Shown: one piece after another, positions 47,570 through 58,889 of the stretch
Position numbering within the stretch: the first letter of the stretch is position 1
Layout of the letters: each line of letters starts with the position of its first letter
DNA from: Larix kaempferi
Taxonomy: Eukaryota; Streptophyta; Pinopsida; Pinales; Pinaceae
Length of the DNA stretch: 64,000 nucleotides
NCBI GenBank assembly: GCA_027924585.1
Contig: BSBM01000386.1
Location: 1,536,001 to 1,600,000 of the forward strand
Reading direction: 5' to 3'
Translations under genes and position numbers: made by a program
The notes under the pieces: generated by a model
Databases searched by the model: none
Seen by the model: only the letters and a program-made list of their open reading frames with translations
Told to the model about the DNA's origin: nothing

Positions 47570-47994
47570 GAAACAACTTGGTACCTACCTCCACAAGAAA
47601 TATATCTCTTCACAAAGACTACAACTTGATTCCAGGGTGGTGGTAAGGATGCCAGTTCTAGCCCACGGAGCTTTGGAATAACCTTTTCTCCTACTGACAG
47701 AAATTCCCTCACTGCATTCGAATTATGTACTTTCTGCCCAAATGACTTCTTTCCCACCATGGGAAAACTAGTAACCTCAGCTATGATTTCTTCTGTAACA
47801 TCCACGCATAGTCCTCTAACCTTGGCATGAGTATTAGTCAGGCTGAGGGCGAATTGCAATGCGGGTTCGGTATGAAAACCATTCAACCGTTTGAAATACT
47901 CCATCCAACCTGCTGCTATAAAAATATTGAGAACCTCTACATTGGCACGCATAGCGTCTGTATTCATAGGTTCGTTTCTGACTGGATTTCCCAT
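47570..47994 (-). pseudogene. Athila-like env-position ORF, proximal part
   Basis: Starts MGNPVRNEPMNTDAMRANVE at 47994 and reads on through AAGWMEYFKRLNGFHTEPAL, TNTHAKVRGLCVDVTEEIIA and KRYISCGGRYQVV into the TSD, where the Copia insertion cuts it. The layout (aromatic, FALSLTNT, 'vrGlcvdvteEiI') resembles the putative plant transposon protein domain that accompanies many Athila-type elements; this is a tentative match from memory of the family pattern. It continues at 41407. Confidence 0.7.
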
Positions 47995-48599
47995 TTAACC
48001 TCTCCTCAAGGTTCAGACCTCAACAATTTCTAGTTTAGAAATGGAGAGTTGTAGCTTACGAACATGCAAAGGGTCATTGGGGTTCAAGAATCATGTTTCA
48101 GGCTAGTCTATGATAGTATGAACGTTCTATGGAAGTGATGAGGTTGGTAGATAGGAGTAACAGGTGCAAAACCAGGTAAGGTGACGGAAAAAAATAATCA
48201 CAATTATGACCTTTAACTTAATCTTTAAAGTGTGATTCAATTCGGTTCATTGATCGAGGGTTATGACAGGACATAATCGTTATTACCGTATCAATTCTCT
48301 GCCAAATCACGTAAAAGATAGGACCCGTACCTTGCGTTTATGAATTTGAGCCATGAATTAATCATTGCGGTCGGCCGTCGTTTGGGAGGATGTAAATGCA
48401 CATGTGCCGAAGTACGTGGCCCTTGCCACCCAGGCTGACAGCTACTCAAGGCACTCGAATTGTCCTTCGTGGTGGATCATGGTTGGACCGTGTGGAGCAA
48501 GCGCCAAAACTGACGCCTAGTCACATCGTTATTGGAATCATTAATCGGAGAGCAGACAAACTAGTGGAGTATAAACTGCGAAATCTAGCAAAATAAACG
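47995..48599. other. Athila-like spacer upstream of the env-position ORF
   Basis: Non-coding, with relatively more G+C than the flanks (CATTGCGGTCGGCCGTCG near 48363). It could hold the leader or promoter for the 3' ORF on the minus strand; no TATA box is obvious. Confidence 0.45.
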
Positions 48600-49135
48600 A
48601 AAAATGGCGGAGTTGCAGCTGTACGGAAGGAGCTATAATGAAGTGGAAGGAATGGAGCCGTGGTGCTAGATTTAGCAGAACAGACAGAGGTCGCGGAGTC
48701 TCAACTGCTATACTTAGCAGAATGGACAAAAGTGGCGGAGTCGTAGCTGTTGGGAAGGAGTAAAAATGAGACAGGAATGGCGAAGTAGCAGCTACCAAAT
48801 TAGAAAGATAAGCAGAAGTAGCGGAGTCACGGCCACAGGATTTGGCCGAATGAACAAAAGTAGCGGAGTCGTAGCTGCGAATTTGGAAGAATAGGCAAAT
48901 GTGGCGGAGTCGCAGCTGCGAATTTTGGCAGAATGGGAAAATGTAGCGGAGTCGCAGCTGCGAATTTGGAAAAACAGGCAAATGTGGTGGAATCGCAGCT
49001 GCGAATTTTTGCAGAATGGGAAAATGCAGCGGAGTCGCAGCTGCGAATTTTTGCAGAATGGGCAAATGTAGCAGAGTCGCAGCTGCGAATTTGGAAAAAT
49101 AGGCAAATGTGGCGGAGTCGCAGCTGCGTCCAACT
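48600..49135. repeat. Minisatellite between integrase and env-position ORF (~42/84 bp)
   Basis: GCGGAGTCGCAGCTGCGAAT-like units recur at about 42 bp steps (48863, 48905, 48947, 48988, 49030, 49072, 49113). Two flanks alternate, one with TTGGAAAAACAGGCAAATG and one with TTTGCAGAATGGGAAAATG, so the true repeat is an 84 bp dimer. More degenerate units extend left to about 48600. Each unit holds the palindrome GCAGCTGC. Confidence 0.85.
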
Positions 49136-49353
49136 GTATTAGAAGCAAATTTTATTTGTGACAGACCATGAAATATCCATCTTATTCAAAGAGATTTATT
49201 AGATCAGGAACAAATATGGGGTGTCTGCAGTCATCTGGCCCAGTTACGGCTGCTGCTCCTCCAATAAGTTCCTACACACAGTTCTTAAAAACAAACCGAT
49301 CAAGTGCAAGAAAAATTAAAAATAGATAAAATATAGAAGGAAAGAAAAACTGA

Positions 49354-50580
49354 TTATTTATGTACAAAAATATGTGTGGAAACTGCAACTTTTAAGGAAT
49401 TTACAGGGTTTAAAAATCCATGTCCTGACGTTAACAAATACTCTGGATCAGATGCAACTTGTGAAATAAAAGCTTCCCTTGAGATTGGCCTGTGATACAG
49501 TCGCAGCCGATGACCATTTGCGAATAATGGTACTTTTTTCTCATCAATGGTGATCAATCGGACTGTTCCATTATCAAATACCCAATCTATCTGATAGGGT
49601 CCCAACCAACGAGTGCACAATTTGCCTTTAAAATCCCTCTTAAACCGTGAATCATACAACAGGTCCTAGTCTCCTTCCTGGAAGACTCTTTTCTTTATAA
49701 ATCTGTCATGCCATCTAGAGCGTTGTTGTTGTATTAAAGTTGTATGATGCACTGTAGCTGTGAATTTCTCATCCAATTCATTGAGCTGATTCAGTCGATT
49801 CCTTTGAGCCTCTGATAAATCCAGGTTTGCTTCAACAGCTGTTTTCAAAGTTCTGATTTCAAATTCAATTGGGAAAATAGTGTTCTTGCCATATACTATC
49901 TCATATGGGGAAAAACCAGTGGTTTTACGCCAAGTAGTACGATAGGCCCACAGTGCCTCTGGAAGTCTTTCATCCCAATCTTTGCGATGGCTCTTCACTG
50001 TTTTTGTCAAAATAGCCTCAATAACCTTGTTTGTGCTCTCCACCTGCCCATTGGTCTGTGGATGATATGGTGAGGTTATTCTATGCTGAATATGAAATTT
50101 CTGCAATAGTGCTTCCAGCTTGTGAGATACAAACTGTGGTCCACCGTCTATAATGATCTCCTTGGGTAGTCCAAAGCGAGTAAAAATTCCGTCATATAGG
50201 AAATCAATCACAGCCTGATCATTGGCCTTAACCAAGGCTACATCTTCCACTCATTTAGTCATATAGTCTGTGAAAATCAAGATATGAACTTTAAGCTTTG
50301 AGGGAGGGTTGATAGGCCCTACAAAATCTAGGGCCCACCTGTCAAATGGTTCAACCACAAGCTATGGTTGTAAAGGCATCTCATCTAATATGTTGGGTTG
50401 GCCCATCCTCTGGCAACTATCACATGCCTGAATATACTTCTTTGCATCCCTGAATAATGTAGGCAAGAAATAGCCCATTCTTAAAACTTTATGATCTGTC
50501 CTCTTGTCAACAAAATGTCCCCCACAGGGCTCATCATGGCAAGCTTTAAGAATGTTGAAGATTTCATCCTCTCTAACACA
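49354..50580 (-). pseudogene. Athila-like integrase
   Basis: Minus-strand frame shared with gag through RNase H. Zinc ligands HDEPCGGH and CDSCQ (about 50400-50540), WALDFVGPI for the first Asp, IIDGGPQFVS for the second, and QTNGQVESTNKVI for Glu. Then WAYRTTWRKTTGFSPYEIVY and a C-terminal WLGPYQIDWVFDNGTVRLIT. Stops occur at Trp or Gln codons (for example DYMTK-stop-VEDVA near 50253, and before DLLYDSRF near 49663). The D,D,E set itself is intact. Confidence 0.9.
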
Positions 50581-50589
50581 TCTTCTGAT

Positions 50590-51300
50590 TTCTAAATCAA
50601 GCTCAGTGTAGAAAAGATGGCCATCAATCCAGCAATACCTAGCACTCTGCTATATGATTTTCTTTCTTTCTCTCTTCGACAGATGTGCTGGAAGCTTACC
50701 TGCAGCCAAAAAGTTAGAAATAGCTGCATACCATGGGGAATGAGCTGATACTGCGAACAAATGTTCGCCAGGGAAGGAATCTTCGACTGGTAAATTGTCA
50801 TCACTGTTAGTAAGTCGAGATAAGAAATCTGCAACAACATTTTCCTTTCCTAGTCTATCAATAATTGTGATATCAAATTCTTGTAGCAGTAACAGCCATC
50901 TAGTAACTCTAGCATTTGTGATCAGTTTATTCATTAAATACTTGATGGCAGAATGATCAGTGTGAGCCAAAGTAGAATATCCAGTAATATAATGCCTAAA
51001 CTTATTGATGGCGTAAACAATGGCAAGGAATTCTTTTTATGTGACAGTATAATTCAGTTCAGCAAGAGATGGATTTTTACTAATATAATAAATAGCATAA
51101 GGAGCATTACCTTCTTGTTGTCCCAAAACTGCTCCAATGGCAGTGTCTGAAGCATCTGAAGAAATATGGAAAGGTAGATCCCAATTGGGTCCTCTCAAGA
51201 TGGGTGTTGTGGACAGCCTCCTTTTTAGCTCATTGAATGTTGTTTGGCATGCATCATTCCAGATAAACTGTGCATCCTTCATTAACAAAGTGAACAAAGG
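50590..51300 (-). pseudogene. Athila-like RNase H
   Basis: Pieces 51037-51297 (FIWNDACQTTFNELKRRL, LPFHISSDASDTAIGAVLGQ, IYYISKNPSLAELNYTVT) and 50650-50970 (THTDHS-like AHTDHSAIKYLMNKL, WLLLLQEFDITIIDR, VADFLSRL) form the RNase H that follows RT in gypsy pol. They are in the same frame as RT and are separated by stops at likely Glu and Trp positions. Confidence 0.9.
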
Positions 51301-52257
51301 AGAAGCCAGTTTGGATAAAATTTCTATGAATATTCTTTAATAACCAGCATGCCCCAAGAAGCTACGCACATCCTTCTAAGTTCCAGGAGTTGGTATATTT
51401 TCGATTACCTTGATTTTAGATGGGTCTACCTGGATACCAGCAGAAGAGATGAAGTGCCCTAGCACTATGCCTTCACTCATCATCGTGTGGCACTTTTCAG
51501 TGCTCAAAGAGAGCTGACTTTGCTCACAGCGTTTCAACACCTTTTCTAAGTTCTTCAGTGCTTCTTCATAGCTGTCACCATATGGATTAAAGTCATCCAT
51601 AAATACTTCCATGCAATCATTCACCATTTCTGAAAAGATTCCAATCACTGCCCTATGAAATGTAGCTGGTGCGTTGCACAACCCAAAAGGAAGTACTCGA
51701 TATGCAAAAGTCCCCCAAGGACAAGTGAAAGTGGTTTTGTCCTGATCTTCTGGAGCAATCTGAATCTGGTTGTAGCCACTAAATCCATCCAAAAAAGAGA
51801 AATACTTCTTCCCAGACAAGGTATCAAGGACCTGATCGATGAAGGGTAAGGGAAAATGGTCTTTCTGCGTTGCCTTGTTCAATTCTCTATAATCCACACA
51901 GACCCTCCATTTCCCATTTTTCTTTGGCATGATCACAAGTGGAGAAACCCACTCACTATCTGAAATTGGATATATGAATCCATCTTCCAACAGTTTTTGG
52001 ATTTCCTCTTTCACTATGTCTCTCAGGTTCGGGTTCATCCTTCGTTGGGGTTGGCATACAGGCCTGGATTCACTTTTAATATAGATGTGATGAGTGCACA
52101 GATGAGAGGGAATCCCATTCATATCTGTGTACTCCCAAGCAAAAGCTCCCCTACGTTGTTTCAGCAGAGTGACTAGTTGTTCCAGCTCGCTAGGTGCCAG
52201 ATTAGGATTAATATTCAATGTTTTTCCTGGCTCAACCTCCACTAGAACACTCTTCAA
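51301..52257 (-). pseudogene. Athila-like reverse transcriptase
   Basis: A 293-codon open piece with all RT blocks: WVSPLVIMPKKNGKWRVCVD, YRELNKATQKDHFPLPFIDQ, FSFLDGFSGYNQIQIAPEDQ, VLPFGLCNAPATF, the catalytic EVFMDDFNPYGDS, and EGIVLGHFISSAGIQVDPSK. FMDDF is the form typical of the Athila/Tat branch. The domain itself is almost complete; it ends at a stop at 51376 just before the connection to RNase H. Confidence 0.93.
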
Positions 52258-52317
52258 ATTCTTAAGTATTGGAATTACATTGTTATCACTAATCAGAGTT
52301 TCTTCTGTAAGGTTTTC

Positions 52318-53154
52318 TTATTCTGTTGCAGCTAAAGTACTGTCCAAGATCTGATAAACATTCTTATTGACTGATGTGGGCTCATTGATGAAACTATTAA
52401 TGGCATCATCCTCTATTTCATCTTTAAATGTCAAGGATCTCCCTATGGTTAATAGTGGTTGAACTCCCTCTTCCTCCTCCAAATCTACCCATAATGGAGT
52501 ATCAGCTTCTGTGCTTGGTCGAGCTAGAGGGTATAGGGTTAGATTCTTGATCTCAGTCCCATCTGAAATGGTCATAGAACCTGACCGACAGTTGATACAG
52601 GCATCAGCTGTGGCCAACCATGGTCTTCCCAGGATCAGTGGGTGTCCCCCCAACTGAGATTTTGGTTGTAACACCAAAAAGTCTGCAGGGTATTCCCACG
52701 AGTCTACTGAGATTACAAGGTCATCTAAAATTCCTTCAGGCTTGATCGTTGATCTATCAGCAAGTTCCAAAACAGTAGGGGTTGGACGAAGATTAGTGAG
52801 TCCCAATTCCTTCACAGTTTTTATGGTCATAACATTAATAGTTGCGCCCAAATCCACCAAGACATTTGGAATCCGTGTGTTCCCTATGTGCACTGTAACA
52901 GTCAGGTTCCCAGGGTCATCATACTTTGCCACAGGGGCCTTTCCCATTATTAATTCTGACAGTTTTCCCAACACGTGGATAGTGGGAGGATCCCTGGGCC
53001 TTCTTCCTGGTTTCTTAACACACAAATATTTAATTGTCTTAGCATAAATAGGCACATCATGAAAGGCCTGTAACAGTGGAATTTTAACATATAAATTCTT
53101 CAACTCTCCCACGAGATCAAATCGAGGTTGTTCCACTGTCTTCTGTAGCTGCAA
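52318..53154 (-). pseudogene. Athila-like protease region
   Basis: Retropepsin-like: TVTVHIGNTRIPNVLVDLGA then TINVMTIKTVKELGL, then GGHPLILGRPWLATADACIN. The catalytic DSGA motif reads DLGA (52865-52850 region), a Ser-to-Leu change next to the active-site Asp. Upstream text (EQPRFDLVGELKNLYVKIPL, FHDVPIYAKTIKYLC) is the usual linker between Gag and protease in this lineage. A single TAA separates it from the RT piece. Confidence 0.88.
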
Positions 53155-53189
53155 TCATTCAGGATATGGTGGTTCTCTATTCAACTGTG

Positions 53190-55118
53190 TAGGCTATAGC
53201 AGATTGTGTGTTGCTTCCTGAGTTTCAGCTGCTGATTTAGTAGGAGTATCAGCATCCTCAACAATGGGGCTTGCTGAATAGTGTTGATTTACTCCAGTTT
53301 CAGTCACTGGGGATGACAGATCCTCAGTGATAATAGGATCCACTACCCTCCCTGATCGTAATTGTATATCATTGCAGGGAATCTGAGTAATGGAGTATGC
53401 AGGCATGTTGGCAGTCTCAAACTGATGGACTGCTTTATTGTTTAGGTTCGGGTTAGGTTGTGCAGGTAGTTGGGGTCAAAGTGGTGCATTCATGGGTGCG
53501 GCATTGTTTTGGAAAGGGAGTTGTGGTTGCTGATACTGCTAGTGTTGATACCGTTGAGGAGGGTATTGTTGATACTGAGTCTGGTGATGGGGAAATTTAT
53601 TTCCTTGGTAAGGGTTCCTCCAGTTGGAATTCCAAGGAGCTTGGTTTGACTGTTGTGGCCAAGGTGTCCATGAATTAGAATTTTGCATTGGGTTCTGAGA
53701 TGGATGCCACTAGTTGTTGGAAAAATGTGAAGGGAATTGTGTATTCATATTATGCATGTTGTTCATTCCATTCATATTATGCAGAAAAAATGTTGGATCT
53801 GGATTCATACCTTGGTTTCTAGGATGCCATGGTTTCTTCTGTGCCATAAAGTATGTTGGCTCTACATCGGGAATAGACGCCTGTAGGACTGCTTTAACCT
53901 TAGGTAATGAAGGACACTCTTTAGTTTCATGCTCGATTTCACATATCCTACATACCTCTGCTTTGTCCAACGGGCACTCCTTCAGTGGATGCTTCTTTAT
54001 ACATTTGGGATAGAATACTCCAAGTGTAAGATCTTTTATTACTTGTCTCTGTTTTGCCTTCATGGCATCCAGCTCTGAGGACAGGGAACTCATCATATCT
54101 GTTTTAAAGTTCTCCAGTAGGTTGCCTATTTCTACTCGAGTGGCACCTCCACTAGCTGACTTCTGAGTCCTAGTGAAAACATCATGATCTCGATCCTTGT
54201 CTCGTTTGCTAGTTCTGGAAGATCCCCTGGAGTACCTTCGGCATAATTCAACAATTTTTTCAAAAGGTTCCTTCGAGATATCCCCTTTACCAAGCAGATT
54301 CAACATGTCAAGGCAATCTTCCCTGATTCCTCTTAGCAAGATTATCTTGAGCACATCCTTGCCAATCTCAACATGACCAGATCTTTCCAAATTGTACAAT
54401 AATCTATCCACAAAGTCTTCCAAACTCTCTTCATCCTTTTGAACCATTTTGAACAACTCTTCCTTTCTATCTCTAGTTCTGCATTATTCTTGATATTTAG
54501 AAAGGAAGGTGTTCTTCATTTGGTCCCAAGTAGTAATGGTCTCACGACCCAAACTCATGAACTAGCGCATAGCATTTCCTTTCAAGGTGGCTGGGAATAG
54601 CTTCAGCTTCTGAGCACTGGAAGTGTAATCATAGCTGCGACAGAGAATATCAAACTCAAAAAGAATCTCATCAGGATCCTCAGAGGACTTACCATGGAAA
54701 TTAGGGAGGATTGATGGTGAGATATTCTTCATAGGAGCTGCTCCAGGTGTCTGAAGGATAGGGAATTCTAATGCAGCCATAGTATTACCAGGCTGATTAT
54801 TTTCTCCTTCTTCCTCCCGGCGGTCCTCATGTTCATTCTCACCCCCTTGTTCTCTATCAGCCATGGTTCTGGTCCAAAACTCAAAGTCTCTTTTATGCAT
54901 TCTTCCTCTGCTTTAGCTTCTTCCTCTTTTCTCCTCTCTTCTTTTTGCCTTCTTTCTTCTTCTTCTATTATGCGAGTCTCCAACCACACATCTTTAGTAA
55001 CTCTGGTTCCGTCAATATGATGAATCTCCTCTCTATCTGGTGCACCTACAGCACTTCCCTTATCTTCAGGAGGTTTACTTTCTGCAACAGGAGTTGAAGG
55101 TCCCATTGTATTCTCCAC
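53190..55118 (-). pseudogene. Athila-like Gag
   Basis: Minus strand. The N-terminus (54768-55118) is charged, with KDVWLETRIIEEEERRQKEE. A frameshift near 54890 leads to the capsid part (ISPSILPNFHGKSSEDPDEI, KLKLFPATLKGNAMR-stop-FMSLG, LEDFVDRLLYNLERSG). Two knuckle-like units follow (YPKCIKKHPLKEC and CRICEIEHETKEC at about 53900-54010). The tail has NDIQLRSGRVVDPI (53194-53406), the LRSGR linker of Athila-type elements. At least three in-frame stops. Gag forms the particle. Confidence 0.88.
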
Positions 55119-55395
55119 TGTGGATGCTGAATGTTCAAGATTAGGAGGAACAGAATTTCCCTTTCCTGTAGAGTTTTGCTGTGGTCTAGTGGAAGAATCA
55201 GCTCTAGCAATTATCTCATCAATATAAGTGTGTCTTCACTGACCTACATTACGACCTCAACCTCTTCCACCTGCGATGTTAGTATTCAAAGGGGGTTCCC
55301 GATTTGTTTTTCTTGTATTCATGCATGCCGTAAAAAATATTGAACTAAAGTAAAATCAAATGAAACCAACTACTAACTCTGTCTATCTATTACCA

Positions 55396-55413
55396 TCCCC
55401 GGCAATGGCGCCA
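55396..55413 (-). other. Primer binding site (tRNA-Asp type)
   Basis: On the minus strand TGGCGCCATTGCCGGGGA, three bases inside the 5' LTR. It is complementary to the 3' end of plant tRNA-Asp (CCCGGCAACGGCGCCA) with one mismatch. This PBS is common in Athila-type elements. Confidence 0.85.
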
Positions 55414-55416
55414 AAA

Positions 55417-56948
55417 TGTTGGGCACTCTATATGTCAGTTAATTAAAGCTAACACACAGAATGATTAATATAAATTGTCAAACCCAAGAAGGTCTTTTAT
55501 TTCAAAGGTAATGAGCATAATCTATGCATAAACAGATTAAGCAGTTGATTAATGAATGTAAATAATGATCCTACCTAGATGCTCAACCAACTCATTCCCT
55601 AAGCAACTAATCTAATTCACACATCTACAAATCCCAATTGAAACAATCCTTCTTACAGAATCAATCCAGAAAGTTAATGATCTAATAATGAAATGAAATG
55701 AAATTACTTTTGCAAGAATTTAAATCCTTATGATCATCAAACTACAGCATTCAACCTTTACCAAAATGATCTATCCAGTGACTACTATAACTCCAACATT
55801 ATCTGTCTAATCTATGTATGCAATTAAAGATACAACAGCAACCACAATTGAAATACAAGCTTGAACTCTACTGATGATTACTGGAAGTCCTAGAAAGCAT
55901 AAATAACTACCAATTGATTGGGATCGAGCTTGGCTGTTACAGTTGATTAAAACACACATGCAATTAATTGAATTGTTCTACACAGTTGACTGTCACACCA
56001 CTTTGCTACAGCTATTCAAGATGCAATTGTAAACTACCAGCGAGGAAGCTAATCTCTGTTACAGCTATCAGCAATGTCTGCAACTTTCCACACCACATAA
56101 CAGAAATGAAATTAAACTATTCTCTATTACAGCTATCAACAATGTCTGCAACTTTCCACACCACACAACAGAAATGAAATTAAACTATTCTACCTACTTA
56201 AATCGGCTATCTCTGTGAGAAGGCGGGCCCTAGCCTTCTAACAGAGATGCCGAGAGTCACAGCTAATTAAAACTCAGAAGTGAAGAATGCTGCTCTCATA
56301 TTATTAATGGAAGATTACGAGCTTCAATGCTCTTTTACAGCTTACACCAGTAATGATTGTCCAACCCCAGGCTATGAGAGCCTTCTGGGATTTATACAAA
56401 AAGAAAGACAGTTTCAGATCCACAAAAATAGCGCAGCAATGAAGATCTATGATCTTTATGCTACGCAGTTACAGCTAATTGATACAGCATGTTGAATAGT
56501 GTTGTTAATACTGAAGGATGTTGCTGTCCCGATGGAAATTGGATCAACAGACTTGACAGCTGGAATGCCACCTGTCTGTTGCAGCTAAGCTCTTCTTCAA
56601 TGAGATCTATTACAGTGGAAATCTGTTACAGCTCGCGTGGAGAATGCGTTGTCCCTTAGAGTATGAGGAGCTGACGTTGAAGAGTCACAGCTGGCACTAC
56701 TGGCTGATACACCTGTGCTTTTAGACCTTGGCTAAATAAATTCACATAAATTAGTATAAACCAAGGACTAAGATCCATAATCTTTAACAATCTTAGGCAT
56801 AAAAACAAATAAAGTAATAACAAATTATACCTGTCAATGTTATAGATTGATCTGGAAAGACATGGATATAGCTCATGAAAATAGGATGGAATTAGGGAAA
56901 AAAGGTGTAATAGAGGTAGCCAAAAAGGGGCATTTCCTAGACCCAACA
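55417..56948 (-). repeat. Athila-like 5' LTR
   Basis: 1532 bp, TGTTGGG...CCCAACA, followed by the TSD ATAAA (56949-56953). Carries the same dispersed GTTACAGCT words as its partner. Confidence 0.92.
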
Positions 56949-57878
56949 ATAAACAGAGAACTCTACACTTCACAGTTACCAACAGTCTACATACTACACT
57001 AAATCATTGTTGTCTTTACAAGTTAACTACGCATTCATTATACTTAGTTTTACTTCGCAACATTCATGCTCTTGTATTCCATTTACTTAATATATGATTA
57101 CGATTCACATACATATGAAATCAAATACATAAACACATCATAACATGGATACAAAACATGTCATAAAATCTTACACATAACACATAGATTTAAGACGTTC
57201 ACCCCCAAGCGGGAGCTATGTCCACAGGAACTATTCTTATATTAATTAGAAGGGTAACAGTTCCAGTCTGTACACTCAATTGCAGACTCTTATCTACAAT
57301 CAGATCTCTATGCACTCAGGTGTAGAGTCTATTCTCTCTCAGTCTAGATCTAGAATCAACCCAAAAACCAACAATGACACTTCGATGTTGGAACAAAAGA
57401 CCAACCAACCAACCAAACCTTCCTTATACAAAAATACCCTTATCTATAGATGTGCCCGAAGGTCACATATTATAATAAATATGGGCCAACCTCCATAGTA
57501 ACCAAAACCTAAAAACCCCGTGTGGTTCTCCTATAGACCACGCTAAGCTTTAACTTTGTTGTCCTTTCAGCACCGCTTCTTCTGACAGCGCAGTTCCAAC
57601 TTCTATAGTGGCGTGTCCTTTACACCATTCCGCTTATTTACTTCCTGCTCTTGTAGCAGTCAGGTTGTCGCTCAGTCTTTAACTGTGTCAACCACCTATG
57701 GTTGTCCTTAGTACCTTGTCTTTACTAAGGAAACAGGTCCTTTCTTCTTGAATGCACTTCACTCCATACCCTCTGCCCGAGATTTGCGGAGTCACTTTTC
57801 TCCCAAAAATGGTCAATGTCAGGCCTCGCCTAACTGTACTTTCCTTCATTACTTCCTTTACTTGGGCTACGCCCAACA
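56949..57878 (-). mobile_element. Second gypsy-1-family element: 3' LTR, inner part (copy B)
   Basis: The first five bases are the Athila TSD; from 56954 the text continues copy B (CAGAGAACTCTACACTTCAC aligns with 35586 on). It ends ...GGGCTACGCCCAACA at 57878, the TG start on the minus strand, just before a gypsy-1 purine tract (GTGTTAGGGGCC on minus). Confidence 0.88.
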
Positions 57879-58092
57879 GGCCCCTAACACTTACTTGTGG
57901 CTCGTCCCCGAGCCACTTACACTTGGATTCTTTAATTTCACAGGAATTGGGGTGTTCATCTTCGCTACGAACTCTTGATATGTTGCACTCAGCTTCTCAA
58001 CAACCTCCTTAGTCTCATGCTCGTATTCTTTCACTGCGTCGAGCAGCATCGTAGATACTCATTCTTGCATTTGGTCCTTCACCGTGCTCTTC
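57879..58092 (-). pseudogene. Fragment of the gypsy-1-type third ORF
   Basis: Aligns with 24925-25130, the C-terminal coding end of the third ORF (TTACTTGTGGCTCGTCCCCG, ACCTCCTTAGTCTC). Only ~214 bp are left; the rest of the internal region of this second element is deleted, and the sequence jumps directly into LTR copy C. It shows that the third ORF is a family trait, not specific to one copy. Confidence 0.85.
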
Positions 58093-58884
58093 TATTCCAT
58101 TTACTTAACATATGATTACCATTCACATACATATGAAAGAAAATACATAAACACGTCATAACATGGATACAAAACATGTCATAAACTCGTACACATAACA
58201 CATAGATTTAAGTGGTTCACCCCCAGGAGGGAGCTACGTCCATAAGAACTGTTCTTATATTACTTGGAAGGGTAACAGTTCCAGTCTATGAACTCAGCTG
58301 CAGAATCTTATCTATAATCAGATATCTACACACTCATGTGTATAGTCTGTTCTCTCTCATTCTAGATCTACAATCAACCCAAAAACCAAAAACAACACTT
58401 TGATGTCAGAACAAAAGACCAACCAACCAAACCTTCCTTATACAAAAATACCCTTATATATAGATGTGCCCAAAGGTCACATATTACAATAACTATGGGC
58501 CAACCTCCATAGTACCCAAAACCCCGCGTGGTTCTCCTGTAGACCACGCTAAGCTTTAACTTCGTTGTCCCTTCAGCGCTGCATCTTCTGACAGCGTGGT
58601 TCTGACTTCTGTAGTGGTGTGTCCTTTACACCATTCTGCTTCTTTACTTCATGCTCCTGTAGCATTCAGGTCGACGCTTGGTCTTTAACTGCGTCAACCA
58701 CCTATGGTTGTCCTTAGTACCTTGTCTTTACTAAGGAAACAGGTCCTTTCTTCTTGACTGCACTTCGCTCCATACCCTCTGGCCGGGATTTGCAAAATCG
58801 CTTTTCTCCCAAAAATGGTCAATGTTAAGCCTCGCCTAACTATACTTTCCTTCATTACTTCCTTTACTTGGGCTATGCCCAACA
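58093..58884 (-). mobile_element. Second gypsy-1-family element: 5' LTR, partial (copy C)
   Basis: Begins inside the LTR (CTATTCCATTTACTTAACAT, equal to 35706 on) and runs to the LTR end GGGCTATGCCCAACA at 58884. The inner ~350 bp of the LTR went with the internal deletion. The TSD CATAT follows at 58885-58889. Confidence 0.87.
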
Positions 58885-58889
58885 CATAT

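Larger units (their letters stand above)
36758..56948 (-). mobile_element. Athila-like Ty3/gypsy element, full length, with nested Copia
   Basis: Two 1532 bp LTRs (36758-38289 and 55417-56948) with TGTTGGG...CCCAACA ends, TSD ATAAA at 36753-36757 and 56949-56953, a PBS next to the right LTR and a purine tract next to the left LTR. This gives a complete minus-strand element of about 14 kb once the 6162 bp Copia insertion plus TSD is removed. Order: gag, protease, RT, RNase H, integrase, minisatellite, long env-position ORF. The FMDDF active site, LRSGR linker, tRNA-Asp PBS, long LTRs and extra 3' ORF all point to the Athila lineage. By eye, the first ~270 LTR bases differ at 6 positions. Confidence 0.92.

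Noticed and set aside
48541-49148. Repeat proteins (LRLRHICPFCQNSQ-type) on the minus strand
   Set aside because: They come from the 42/84 bp minisatellite, which is open in several frames at once; no evidence of a gene.
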